NCBI RefSeq assembly: GCF_000518265.1
Contig: NZ_JADG01000024.1
Location: 1-60,017 of the forward strand
Reading direction: 5' to 3'
Source of the DNA: Actinomadura oligospora ATCC 43269
Lineage (GTDB): Bacteria > Actinomycetota > Actinomycetes > Streptosporangiales > Streptosporangiaceae
Length of the DNA stretch: 60,017 nt
The translations under genes were made by a program, and so were the position numbers. Below, in pieces: positions 33,308 to 41,307 of the stretch (positions are counted from its first letter, which is position 1; the number at the start of each line of letters is the position of its first letter). The notes under the pieces were generated by a model. The model did not search any database. It was not told where the DNA came from and saw only the letters and a program-made list of their open reading frames with translations.

Positions 33308-35152
33308 TTATTCGACGGTGACGGACTTGGCGAGGTTGCGGGGCTGGTCCACGTCGTGGCCCTTGGCGGTGGCGAGCTCGCAGGCGAAGACCTGGAGGGG
33401 GACGGTCGTGACCAGGGGCTGGAAGAGGGTGGGGACGGCCGGGACGCCGATCAGCGTGTCGGCGTAGGGGGCGACGGAGGTGTCGCCCTCCTCGGCGATG
33501 ACGATGGTGCGGGCGCCGCGGGCGCGGATCTCCTGGATGTTGGAGACGATCTTGTCGTGCAGGACGTCGCGGGAGCGCGGCGGGACGACCACGATGACCG
33601 GAAGGCCCGGCTCGATCAGGGCGATCGGGCCGTGCTTGAGCTCGCCGGCGGCGAAGCCCTCGGCGTGCATGTAGGCCAGCTCCTTGAGCTTCAGGGCGCC
33701 CTCGAGGGCGACCGGGAAGCCGACGTGGCGGCCGAGGAACAGGACGGACTTCTCACCGGCCAGGGAGCGGGCCAGCTCCCGGACGGGCTCCATCGTGCCG
33801 AGGACCTCGTCCACCTTCTCCGGCATCTTGGCCAGGAGCTGGATCATCGCGAAGACCTCGTCGCCGAACTTGGTGCCGCGCACCTGGGCGATGTAGAGGG
33901 CGATGAGGTAGACGGCGACGAGCTGGGTGAGGAACGCCTTGGTCGAGGCGACCGCGATCTCCGGGCCCGCGTGCGTGTAGAGGACGCCGTCGCACTCGCG
34001 GGGCAGGGTCGAGCCGTTCACGTTGCAGATGCCGAGGAGCTTGGCGTGCTGCTCGCGGGCGTGCCGGACGGCCATCAGCGCGTCCATCGTCTCGCCCGAC
34101 TGGGAGATCGCGATCACCAGCGTGGAGCGGGACAGGATCGGGTCGCGGTAGCGGAACTCGCTGGCCAGCTCCACCTCGCAGGGCAGCCCGGCCCAGTGCT
34201 CGATGGCGTACTTGGCGATCAGGCCCGCGTGGTAGGACGTGCCGCAGGCCACGATGATGATCTTGTCGACCTCGCGGAGCTCCTGGTCGGAGATGCGCAT
34301 CTCGTCCAGGGTGAGGCGGCCGTCGGCGCCGATCCGGCCGAGGAGGGTGTCGGCGACCGCGCGCGGCTGCTCGGCGATCTCCTTCAGCATGAAGTAGTCG
34401 TAGCCGCCCTTCTCGGCCGCCGAGACGTCCCAGTCCACGTGGTAGGCCTTGGTCTCGGCCGGACGGCCCTGGAAGTCGGTGACCGTCACACCGGACTTGC
34501 GCAGCTCGACGACCTGGTCCTGGCCGAGCTCGATGGCGTCCCGGGTGTGCGCGATGAACGCGGCGACGTCGCTGGCGAGGAAGTTCTCCCCGTCGCCGAC
34601 GCCGACGACCAGCGGCGAGTTGCGGCGCGCGCCGACCACCAGGTCCTCGTCGCCCGCGTGCACCGCGACCAGCGTGAACGCGCCCTCCAGGCGGCCGCAC
34701 ACGCGGCGCATGGCCTCGGCGAGGTCGCCGGTGGACTTCAGCTCGTCCTCCAGCAGGTGCGCGACGGCCTCGGTGTCGGTGTCGGAGCGCAGCTTGTGGC
34801 CCGCCTCCTCCAGCTCGGACCGCAGCGCCGCGAAGTTCTCGATGATCCCGTTGTGGATGACCGCGACGTCGCCCGCGCAGTCGGTGTGCGGGTGCGCGTT
34901 GCGGTCGTTCGGCGCCCCGTGCGTGGCCCACCGGGTGTGCCCGATGCCGAGCGTCCCCGCGGGGAGCGGCTCCTCGGCCAGCGCCTCGCGGAGGTTGACC
35001 AGCTTGCCCGCCCGCTTGGCGGTGGCGAGGCCCCCGTCCGCGAGCACGGCCACCCCGGCCGAGTCGTAGCCGCGGTACTCGAGCCTCGCCAGGCCCTCGA
35101 CCACGACGTCCAGTGCCGGCCTGTCGCCGACGTAACCCACGATTCCGCACAT
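33308..35152 (-). CDS. glmS: Glutamine-fructose-6-phosphate aminotransferase (isomerizing)
   Basis: Makes glucosamine-6-phosphate from fructose-6-phosphate and glutamine, first step to UDP-GlcNAc. 614 residues. ATG 35152 gives CGIVGYVGDRPALDVV, exposing Cys2 as the N-terminal nucleophile of the glutaminase domain. Two SIS domains follow (ACGTSYHAGLIAKYAIE; SQSGETMDALMAV; FLGRHVGFPVALEGALKLKE), and the C-terminus RNLAKSVTVE is canonical. No glmS ribozyme is expected or seen upstream. Works with GlmM encoded 6 kb away. Confidence 0.97.
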   Translation of the reverse strand: MCGIVGYVGDRPALDVVVEGLARLEYRGYDSAGVAVLADGGLATAKRAGKLVNLREALAEEPLPAGTLGIGHTRWATHGAPNDRNAHPHTDCAGDVAVIHNGIIENFAALRSELEEAGHKLRSDTDTEAVAHLLEDELKSTGDLAEAMRRVCGRLEGAFTLVAVHAGDEDLVVGARRNSPLVVGVGDGENFLASDVAAFIAHTRDAIELGQDQVVELRKSGVTVTDFQGRPAETKAYHVDWDVSAAEKGGYDYFMLKEIAEQPRAVADTLLGRIGADGRLTLDEMRISDQELREVDKIIIVACGTSYHAGLIAKYAIEHWAGLPCEVELASEFRYRDPILSRSTLVIAISQSGETMDALMAVRHAREQHAKLLGICNVNGSTLPRECDGVLYTHAGPEIAVASTKAFLTQLVAVYLIALYIAQVRGTKFGDEVFAMIQLLAKMPEKVDEVLGTMEPVRELARSLAGEKSVLFLGRHVGFPVALEGALKLKELAYMHAEGFAAGELKHGPIALIEPGLPVIVVVPPRSRDVLHDKIVSNIQEIRARGARTIVIAEEGDTSVAPYADTLIGVPAVPTLFQPLVTTVPLQVFACELATAKGHDVDQPRNLAKSVTVE

Positions 35153-35250
35153 GGCGGCCAGCCTATTCGGTCCTGTCCGGGAACCCGCCGCCCGGACTAG
35201 ACCAGCCCTGGTGGACCGGCGCACCGCCCGGACCAGTACCGTTGGCGCTT

Positions 35251-36168
35251 GTGCCCAGCCCTTACGTCGAACTGAACCGCGCGCAGTGGCGGGCGCTGCG
35301 GGCCTCCACCCCGCTCAACCTCACCCTGGACGAGCTGGACGAGCTGCGCGGTGTCCGGGACCCCATCGACATCACCGAGGTCGAGGAGGTCTACCTGCCG
35401 CTGTCCCGCCTGCTCAACCTGTTCTTCGTGGGCCGCGGCGGGACCCGGGACACCGTCAGCGGGTTCCTCGGCGAGACCGTCCAGCCGACCCCGTTCGTGA
35501 TCGGCGTGGCGGGCTCGGTCGCGGTCGGCAAGTCCACCACGTCCCGGCTGCTGCGGACGCTGCTGGCGCGCTGGCCCGAGCACCCCCGTGTGGAACTCGT
35601 CACCACCGACAGCTTCCTGTACCCGAACGCCGTCCTGGCCGACCGCGGCCTGATGGAGCGCAAGGGCTTTCCGGAGTCCTACGACCGGCGGGCGCTGGTG
35701 CGATTCGTCCAGTCGGTGAAGTCGGGCGAGTCGCGGGTGGGCATTCCGATCTACTCCCACCTCGAGTACGACATCGTCCCGAAGGCCCGGCAGACGGTGG
35801 AACGTCCGGACATCCTGATCGTCGAGGGCCTGAACGTCCTCCAGGCCCCGCCGCCGGGCGGCCTCGGCGTCTCGGACTACTTCGACTTCTCGATCTACGT
35901 GGACGCCAAGGTCGAGGACATACGGCGCTGGTACATCGACCGCCTCCTCGCCCTGCGCCGGACGGCCTTCACCGACCCGCGCTCCTACTTCCGCGAGTAC
36001 GCCAAGCTCAGCGAGCAGCAGGCCGAGGACTTCGCGGTCGGCGTCTGGGGATCGATCAACGAGCCCAACCTCGTCGAGAACATCCTGCCAACGCGGGGCC
36101 GCGCGACCCTCGTCCTCCACAAGGACCGCGACCACTCGATCAACCGCGTCCGCCTCCGCCGGATCTGA
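35251..36168 (+). CDS. coaA: Pantothenate kinase, type I
   Basis: Phosphorylates pantothenate in the first committed step of coenzyme A synthesis. 305 residues. P-loop GVAGSVAVGKSTTSRLL is at about residues 92-108, with VTTDSFLYPNA, KGFPESYDRRAL, ILIVEGLNVLQ and the C-terminal NLVENILPTRGRATLVL typical of CoaA. GTG 35251 is chosen by alignment with SPYVELNRAQWRALR; no Shine-Dalgarno sequence is present and a TACCGT box ends 8 nt before the GTG, so the transcript may be leaderless. It diverges from glmS. Confidence 0.96.
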   Translation: MPSPYVELNRAQWRALRASTPLNLTLDELDELRGVRDPIDITEVEEVYLPLSRLLNLFFVGRGGTRDTVSGFLGETVQPTPFVIGVAGSVAVGKSTTSRLLRTLLARWPEHPRVELVTTDSFLYPNAVLADRGLMERKGFPESYDRRALVRFVQSVKSGESRVGIPIYSHLEYDIVPKARQTVERPDILIVEGLNVLQAPPPGGLGVSDYFDFSIYVDAKVEDIRRWYIDRLLALRRTAFTDPRSYFREYAKLSEQQAEDFAVGVWGSINEPNLVENILPTRGRATLVLHKDRDHSINRVRLRRI

Positions 36169-36192
36169 CGGGCCACGCCCGACCCGGCGGAG
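36154..36192. terminator. Convergent inverted repeat at the coaA end
   Basis: Nine-bp perfect inverted repeat CTCCGCCGG (36154-36162) and CCGGCGGAG (36184-36192) with a nested GGGC/GCCC, spanning the coaA stop codon and facing the end of the ABC permease gene. Possible bidirectional terminator, without a T-tract. Confidence 0.4.
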
Positions 36193-36210
36193 TACAGCGG
36201 ATCCGGCGGG

Positions 36211-36924
36211 TCACTCGGCGCTGGCGACCGTCAGCGAGCGCAGCCGGACGGACGCCAGGACCGTGGCGGCGAGGCTGACGACCACCAGCAGGATGAGCGC
36301 GGTCGGCAGCGAGACGGCGGCCTTGACCGTGGACGCCTCGGTCAGCGAGTCGGTGACCGACAGCGCCCACTGCAGGATGGACGCCTTCTTCGCGCCGGGC
36401 GCGAAGTTGCCGAAGAGGCTCTCCCAGACCAGCGCGTACAGCAGGCCGATCGTCACGGCGTTGCGGCTCATGACGCCGAGGGCCACGAAGACCGAGGCGT
36501 AGGCCACCCCGCCGACCAGGACCCCGACGGTGAACGCCGGGGTGAGGCCCGCCGGAGCCCCGAGGATCAGCCCGGCCAGCAGCGTCGGGACGGCCGCGAA
36601 CAGCGTGACCAGGACGATCGCCACCATCAGCTTCGTCAGGATGACGACCTGGCGCGGGATCGGCTTGGTCAGGATGTACATGATCTGGCCGTCGTCGATC
36701 TCCGGGCCGATCACGCCGGTGCCCGCGATCAGCGCCAGCAGCGGCAGCACCGCGCCGAGCGCGAACCTCTGCAGGACGGTCGTGTCGACGTCCAGGTCGC
36801 TGGTGTTGGTCAGCCTGAGGATCAGCGCCAGGAGCAGCAGCACGCCCGGCAGCACGAACAGCAGCAGCGCCCGCCGCCGGCCGAGCATCGACCGGAACGT
36901 GATCATCGCGATCGTGGAGTTCAT
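36211..36924 (-). CDS. ABC transporter permease, ABC-2 type
   Basis: 237-residue integral membrane protein with about six hydrophobic segments, beginning MITFRSMLGRRRALLLFVLPGVLLLL. The motif TGVIGPEIDDGQIMYILTKPIPR is the hallmark of ABC-2 permeases near the end of the first periplasmic loop. Its ATG overlaps the stop of the preceding ATPase (ATGA), so the two are translationally coupled. Last gene of a four-gene operon; substrate unknown. Confidence 0.9.
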   Translation of the reverse strand: MNSTIAMITFRSMLGRRRALLLFVLPGVLLLLALILRLTNTSDLDVDTTVLQRFALGAVLPLLALIAGTGVIGPEIDDGQIMYILTKPIPRQVVILTKLMVAIVLVTLFAAVPTLLAGLILGAPAGLTPAFTVGVLVGGVAYASVFVALGVMSRNAVTIGLLYALVWESLFGNFAPGAKKASILQWALSVTDSLTEASTVKAAVSLPTALILLVVVSLAATVLASVRLRSLTVASAE

Positions 36925-37832
36925 CGGGCCACCAGGTAGGAGAAGACGGATTCCAGGGACTCGTCGGCCGGGACGACCTCCCAGAGCCGGACGCCCGCGT
37001 CCCTGGCGAGCCGGGGCAGCAGCCAGGTGAACCGCCCGAAGTCGGACGCCTCGACCGACAGGCCGTCCGGCGTCAGCTCGACGCCGCGGGCCGAGCCGTC
37101 GGCGATGATCGCGGCGGCGAGCGCGCGGTCGTCGCCGGAGCGGACCCGGAACCGGTGCGGACGGTCGGTCATCAGCCGCCGGATCTCGCGGAAGTCGCCG
37201 GACGCGGCGTGCCGGCCCGCGATGATCACCTCGATGTGCCCGGCGAGCCGCTCGACCTCCTCCAGGATGTGCGAGGAGAAAAGGATCGTCCGGCCCTCGG
37301 CGGCCATCCGGCGGATCAGGTCCATCAGGTGCAGGCGCTGGCGCGGGTCCATGCCGTTGAACGGCTCGTCCAGCAGCAGCACGGGCGGGTCGTGGACCAG
37401 CGCGGACGCCATCTTGATCCGCTGCTTCATGCCCTTGGAGTAGGTGCCGATCGTCCGGTCGGCGGCCTGGTCCATCTCGACCTGGGCGATCGCCCGCTCG
37501 GCCGCCCTGCCCGGCTCGGCCAGCTTGTGCAGCTTCGCCATCGCGAGGATGAACTGCTTGCCGGTCAGGAAGTCGTAGGCGCTCTCGCGTTCCGGCACCA
37601 GCCCGAGCTTGGGGTAGATGCCCGGGTTCTGCCAGATCGGCTCGTCGTCCAGGGTCACCGAGCCGGACGACGGCGACAGGAACCCGCCCATCATGTGGAT
37701 CAGCGTGGACTTGCCCGCGCCGTTCGGCCCGAGCAGCCCGGTCACGCCGGGGCCGATGGTCATCGTCACGCCGTTGACGGCCACCACGTTGCCGTACCAG
37801 CGGGACACGTCCCGCAGCCTGATCTCGGTCAC
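36921..37832 (-). CDS. ABC transporter ATP-binding protein
   Basis: 303-residue ATPase. Walker A GLLGPNGAGKSTLIHM (about residues 33-48), signature YSKGMKQRIKMASALVHDP, Walker B VLLLDEPFNGMDP and the switch His in FSSHILEEVE are all present, with an export-type C-terminal extension. GTG 37832 is used since it overlaps the upstream permease stop (GTGA), giving TEIRLRDVSRWYG as the start. Energises the permease encoded immediately downstream. Confidence 0.93.
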   Translation of the reverse strand: MTEIRLRDVSRWYGNVVAVNGVTMTIGPGVTGLLGPNGAGKSTLIHMMGGFLSPSSGSVTLDDEPIWQNPGIYPKLGLVPERESAYDFLTGKQFILAMAKLHKLAEPGRAAERAIAQVEMDQAADRTIGTYSKGMKQRIKMASALVHDPPVLLLDEPFNGMDPRQRLHLMDLIRRMAAEGRTILFSSHILEEVERLAGHIEVIIAGRHAASGDFREIRRLMTDRPHRFRVRSGDDRALAAAIIADGSARGVELTPDGLSVEASDFGRFTWLLPRLARDAGVRLWEVVPADESLESVFSYLVAR

Positions 37833-38707
37833 GACAGGCCCGCCTTCCGGAACCGCGCGTACAGGACGGTGACCGCGCCGAGCACGATCGCGGCGCACAC
37901 CGCCAGGGCGGCGACCCCGCCGCCGACGCCGGGCGGGGCGGCGACGGCCGACAGCTTCCCGCCGAGCAGCCGGTACGCCACGGCGTCCACCAGGCTGTAC
38001 GGGGTGAACAGGCCGAGCCAGCCGGACAGCGTCCAGTGCCCGGTGTTCTGGGTGATCCCCTGCACGATCGACACGAGCACCCCGGAGACCAGCAGCACGG
38101 CGATCACGGCCGCGACGCCGAACCCGCGGCGCGGCGTGAACGCGGCGACGACCAGCCCGATCGCGCCGAGGACGAGCGACAGCAGCAGGCACGCGGCGAG
38201 CCCGCCGAGGTAGTGCAGCAGCTGCTCGCCCGAATCCGGCACCTGGGTGACCAGGCCGCCGACGTACAGCACGGTGATCGGGATCGCGGTGAGCGCGAAC
38301 AGCGCGGTCGTGAACGCCGCGAGCTTGGCGAGGACGAGGTCCAGGTGCACGACCGGCCGCGAGAAGTACAGCGGAACGGAGTGGAACCGGATCTCCCGGG
38401 ACGCCAGCACCGGCGCCTGCGTCGCCACGAAGATCGAGATGATCAGCTGGAGCATGAACTGGTAGCGCGTGTACGGGAACAGCGCCTCGGGCCGCTTGGC
38501 GATCGCGACGACCGCGATGTCGCCGACGGCGGGCAGCAGCATGATCCCCGCGAGGATGAACGGCATGACCTTGGCGCGCGCCGGACGTCCGAGGCCGTAG
38601 GCGGCGCGCAGGTTGTGCACGAACATCGACCGCGTCACGTAGGCGCGGCCGAGCCGCTTGCCCTCGTAGTGCCGGTAGCCGATGTCGTGGATGGTGCTGA
38701 CGTTCAC
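37829..38707 (-). CDS. ABC transporter permease
   Basis: 292-residue polytopic membrane protein (about six segments) whose N-terminus STIHDIGYRHYEGKRLGR is a soluble lead-in seen in related actinobacterial permeases. GTG 38707 lies behind GGGGAGG and overlaps the stop of the preceding ATPase gene. It differs in sequence from the other permease of the operon, so the two pairs may form one heteromeric exporter or two separate ones. Confidence 0.9.
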   Translation of the reverse strand: MNVSTIHDIGYRHYEGKRLGRAYVTRSMFVHNLRAAYGLGRPARAKVMPFILAGIMLLPAVGDIAVVAIAKRPEALFPYTRYQFMLQLIISIFVATQAPVLASREIRFHSVPLYFSRPVVHLDLVLAKLAAFTTALFALTAIPITVLYVGGLVTQVPDSGEQLLHYLGGLAACLLLSLVLGAIGLVVAAFTPRRGFGVAAVIAVLLVSGVLVSIVQGITQNTGHWTLSGWLGLFTPYSLVDAVAYRLLGGKLSAVAAPPGVGGGVAALAVCAAIVLGAVTVLYARFRKAGLS

Positions 38708-39699
38708 CGGGCGCCTCCCCTCAGCTCCTCGGCGGACGTTTCGAGCCTGCTCTGCGCTCCCGGCGTCCCCGGCGCTCCAGGCGGGCCGGGCACGTTCTGC
38801 GGGGCGACCGAGAAGATCTCCTCGATGTGGTGGCGGCGCTGCTCCATCCGGACGAGCCGCAGCTCCAGCTCGGCCGCGCCGTCCCGGACGAGGTCGTAGA
38901 CGGTCTCGTCACCGATGTCGATCACCAGCAGGCGGCCCTCGGGACGGACGGCGACGCCGCGCTCGTGCAGCCATCGCCCGAGATCGTCGCGGCCCTCGTC
39001 CACCTCCACCACCAGGACGCCGCTGGCCTCGGTGTAGGCCTCCACGGCCTGCGACCGCAGCAGCTTGCCGCCGTCGATCACGATGACGTGGTCGCAGATC
39101 CGCTCCAGCTCGCCGAGCAGGTGCGAGGTGACCAGGACGCTGATGCCGAACTCGGTCCCGATCCGGCGGATCAGGCCGAGCATCTCGTCGCGCCCGGCCG
39201 GGTCGAGACCGTTGGTCGGCTCGTCCAGGAACACCAGGCGCGGGTCGTGCACCAGCGCCTGGGCCAGCTTGACGCGCTGCCGCATGCCCGTCGAGTAGCC
39301 GCCGATCGGCCGGTAGCGCTCCTCGTACAGCCCGACGTGCCGCAGCGTGTCGGCGGCGCGCTCGCGGGCGGCCGAGGGCGGCAGCCCGCACATCCGGGCC
39401 ATGTGGACGACGAACTCGGTGGCCGACACGTCCGGCGGGAGGCACTCGTACTCGGGCATGAACCCGACGAGGCGGCGGATCTGGTCGCCCTGACGGGCGA
39501 TGTCCAGCCCGAGCACCTCCGCGCCGCCCGCGGACGGCGGCAGCAGGCCCAGCAGGATCTTGATGAGGGTCGACTTCCCGGCCCCGTTGGCGCCCACGAG
39601 TCCGACCACGCCCGGCGGCGCCGCGAGCGTCAGGTCGTCGAGCGCGGTCACCCTCGGAAACCTCATCGAGAGGCCCCGGGTCGCGATGATCGGCGGCAT
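38704..39699 (-). CDS. ABC transporter ATP-binding protein
   Basis: 331-residue ATPase, first gene of the operon. Walker A GLVGANGAGKSTLIKIL, signature YSTGMRQRVKLAQALVHDP, Walker B LVFLDEPTNGLDP and TSHLLGELE are intact. The C-terminal tail after EEIFSVAP is Pro/Gly-rich and probably disordered. All four genes (ATPase, permease, ATPase, permease) are joined by 4-bp stop/start overlaps, indicating a single coupled transcript. Confidence 0.93.
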   Translation of the reverse strand: MPPIIATRGLSMRFPRVTALDDLTLAAPPGVVGLVGANGAGKSTLIKILLGLLPPSAGGAEVLGLDIARQGDQIRRLVGFMPEYECLPPDVSATEFVVHMARMCGLPPSAARERAADTLRHVGLYEERYRPIGGYSTGMRQRVKLAQALVHDPRLVFLDEPTNGLDPAGRDEMLGLIRRIGTEFGISVLVTSHLLGELERICDHVIVIDGGKLLRSQAVEAYTEASGVLVVEVDEGRDDLGRWLHERGVAVRPEGRLLVIDIGDETVYDLVRDGAAELELRLVRMEQRRHHIEEIFSVAPQNVPGPPGAPGTPGAQSRLETSAEELRGGAR

Positions 39700-39763
39700 A
39701 CCCAGAACTTAGCGGCATTCCGTGTGTTCGTCGTCACCCCTGGGGAGTAGGCCGTTCGGTCGA

Positions 39764-40696
39764 TCAGCCCGTCCGGTGTACGACCCGGGACCACACCAGC
39801 CGCTGCACCAGCAGTGTGAGGACGCCCGCGATCAGCATCCCGGCGAGGTTGACCGCGAGCTGCAGGACCGACCCGCCGATCTGGCTGCCGTGCCGCAGCG
39901 CGAGCGCGACCGCGAGGTTCCCCGCCGCCGGGACGGTCGTGACCGAGATGAACACCCCGACCAGCGCCGACGACTTGCCCGCCGTCATGGACAGCACCCC
40001 GGCCACGCCCGCGAGGAGCGCGACGATGAACGACCAGCGGTCCGGGCTGTAGATGAACGCCGTGGCCGGACGGGAGGACGGCAGCTCGCTGATGTCGATC
40101 ACGCCGATCCACCGGCTGACCAGCGCGCACACGTACGTGATCGCGATCGCGACGGCGAACCCGACGGTCAGCGTCCAGGCGGCCCCGCGGACCCGCCGCC
40201 AGTTCCGGGTGATCAGGCCGTAGCAGATCGCGGCCACCGAGGAGAACTCCGGGCCGAGCACCATCGCACCGACGACCAGGATCGCCGAGTCGGTGATCGC
40301 GGCGATCCCGGCGAGCTGCGTGGCGAGCGCAAGGAAGGTCACGTACGCCCAGGTCAGCTGGGCTCCCTCGGCGGTCTGCCGGTCCAGTTCCTCCCAGACG
40401 ACCGCGTCGTCGGACGCACCGGGCGCGCGCCGCTCCGCCTCGTCGGCGACCTCCGACAGCGACAGGTCGATCTTCTCGACGGCGATCGAGCCGTCCCGGG
40501 CCACGCCGAGCTCCCGCAGCGCGTCCAGGACCTCGTTGGCGGCCTCCCGGGCCACGTCGGCCGTGACGAGGTCGCCTTCCGGACTGCGCGCGGCGCCCGG
40601 CAGCACCACGACGTTCGTGACGCCGACGTGCGCGGCCAGCGCCGAGCACACGGCGTCCGTGCGGTCGGCCGGGACGATCGATCTCAGGTGCAGCAC
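39764..40696 (-). CDS. DUF389 family membrane protein
   Basis: 310-residue protein with an N-terminal cytoplasmic domain (HLRSIVPADRTDAVCSAL, residues 3-20; ferredoxin-like in the family) and a C-terminal DUF389 membrane domain of about six helices with the conserved AITDSAILVVGAMVLGPEFSSVAA and AVGVF-type GVFISVTTVPAAGNLAVAL. Function of DUF389 proteins is unknown; a transport or small-molecule channel role is speculative. GTG start at 40696. Alone on the minus strand, 40 bp after the next gene. Confidence 0.87.
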   Translation of the reverse strand: MLHLRSIVPADRTDAVCSALAAHVGVTNVVVLPGAARSPEGDLVTADVAREAANEVLDALRELGVARDGSIAVEKIDLSLSEVADEAERRAPGASDDAVVWEELDRQTAEGAQLTWAYVTFLALATQLAGIAAITDSAILVVGAMVLGPEFSSVAAICYGLITRNWRRVRGAAWTLTVGFAVAIAITYVCALVSRWIGVIDISELPSSRPATAFIYSPDRWSFIVALLAGVAGVLSMTAGKSSALVGVFISVTTVPAAGNLAVALALRHGSQIGGSVLQLAVNLAGMLIAGVLTLLVQRLVWSRVVHRTG

Positions 40697-40746
40697 ACGT
40701 CACATCGTGCCGTACCCCGCCGAACGCCCGAACGGCACCCGGACGG

Positions 40747-41073
40747 TCAGTCCTCGGTGATCTCCAGGCGGCCGACCTTCAGGTGGGCGATCTCGACGAC
40801 ACCGGCCTTGAGATGGCCGATGACGGCACGCTTGATCACGAGGCGGCCGATGGCGAGGGCCCCGATGGCCAGGGCCCCGACGGCGGCCGATCCGAGGGCC
40901 AGGGAGCCCAGGCCGGTCGCCGCCCGGAGCGTCGCGCCGGTCGCCGACGCGCCGGTCACCTCGGCCCCGACGGCGCGAGCGCCGATCCCTCGCTCGGTGC
41001 GCACGCGAGGACGCTCGTCCCGCTGCTCGTCTTCCTGCTGCTCGCCGGGCTCGTTCTCGTCAGGCTGGGTCAT
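40747..41073 (-). CDS. Small protein with pentad repeats, probably a beta-solenoid
   Basis: 108 residues. The first 35 are acidic/charged and disordered; the rest follows a five-residue period such as LGSAA, VGALA, IGALA, IGRLV, IKRAV, IGHLK, IAHLK, VGRLE. This is the pattern of pentapeptide-repeat beta helices in loose form, with aliphatic residues at the inward position. No catalytic residue or signal peptide is visible. Lies just upstream of the DUF389 gene, so the two may be co-transcribed. Function unknown. Confidence 0.72.
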   Translation of the reverse strand: MTQPDENEPGEQQEDEQRDERPRVRTERGIGARAVGAEVTGASATGATLRAATGLGSLALGSAAVGALAIGALAIGRLVIKRAVIGHLKAGVVEIAHLKVGRLEITED

Positions 41074-41151
41074 GGGGCCAGCCTAGGCGAGGCCCGCGCG
41101 AACCCCCACGCGGGCCTGCGCCCCCGATCCAGACGCGCCAAGAACGCCCCC

Positions 41152-41300
41152 GAGCGACCACCCAGGCACCCGGCTGAGCGCCCGAACAGCCGCCCAGACA
41201 CCCGCTTGAGCACCCCGAACAGCCGCCCAGACACCCGGCTGAACGCCCCGAACGGCCGCCCAGGCGCCCGGTTGGGCGCCTCGAACGGCCGCCTCGGAAA
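41152..41300. repeat. 33-bp tandem array, four to five units
   Basis: Units at 41184, 41217 and 41250 are each exactly 33 bp with consensus close to GAACRGCCGCCCAGACACCCGSTTGARCRCCCC. A 32-bp copy precedes (41152) and a partial one follows (41283). It fills the gap between the pentad-repeat protein gene and the 3' end of glmM. Same period as the array at 27822 but a different sequence. Confidence 0.85.
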
Positions 41301-41307
41301 CCTGGCG

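Noticed and set aside
33296..35200. Plus-strand frame of 634 codons across glmS.
   Set aside because: Antisense shadow of glmS, which matches its family from end to end.
35153..35250. glmS ribozyme or riboswitch upstream of glmS.
   Set aside because: The space is under 100 bp, shared with coaA, and shows no ribozyme-like conserved core.
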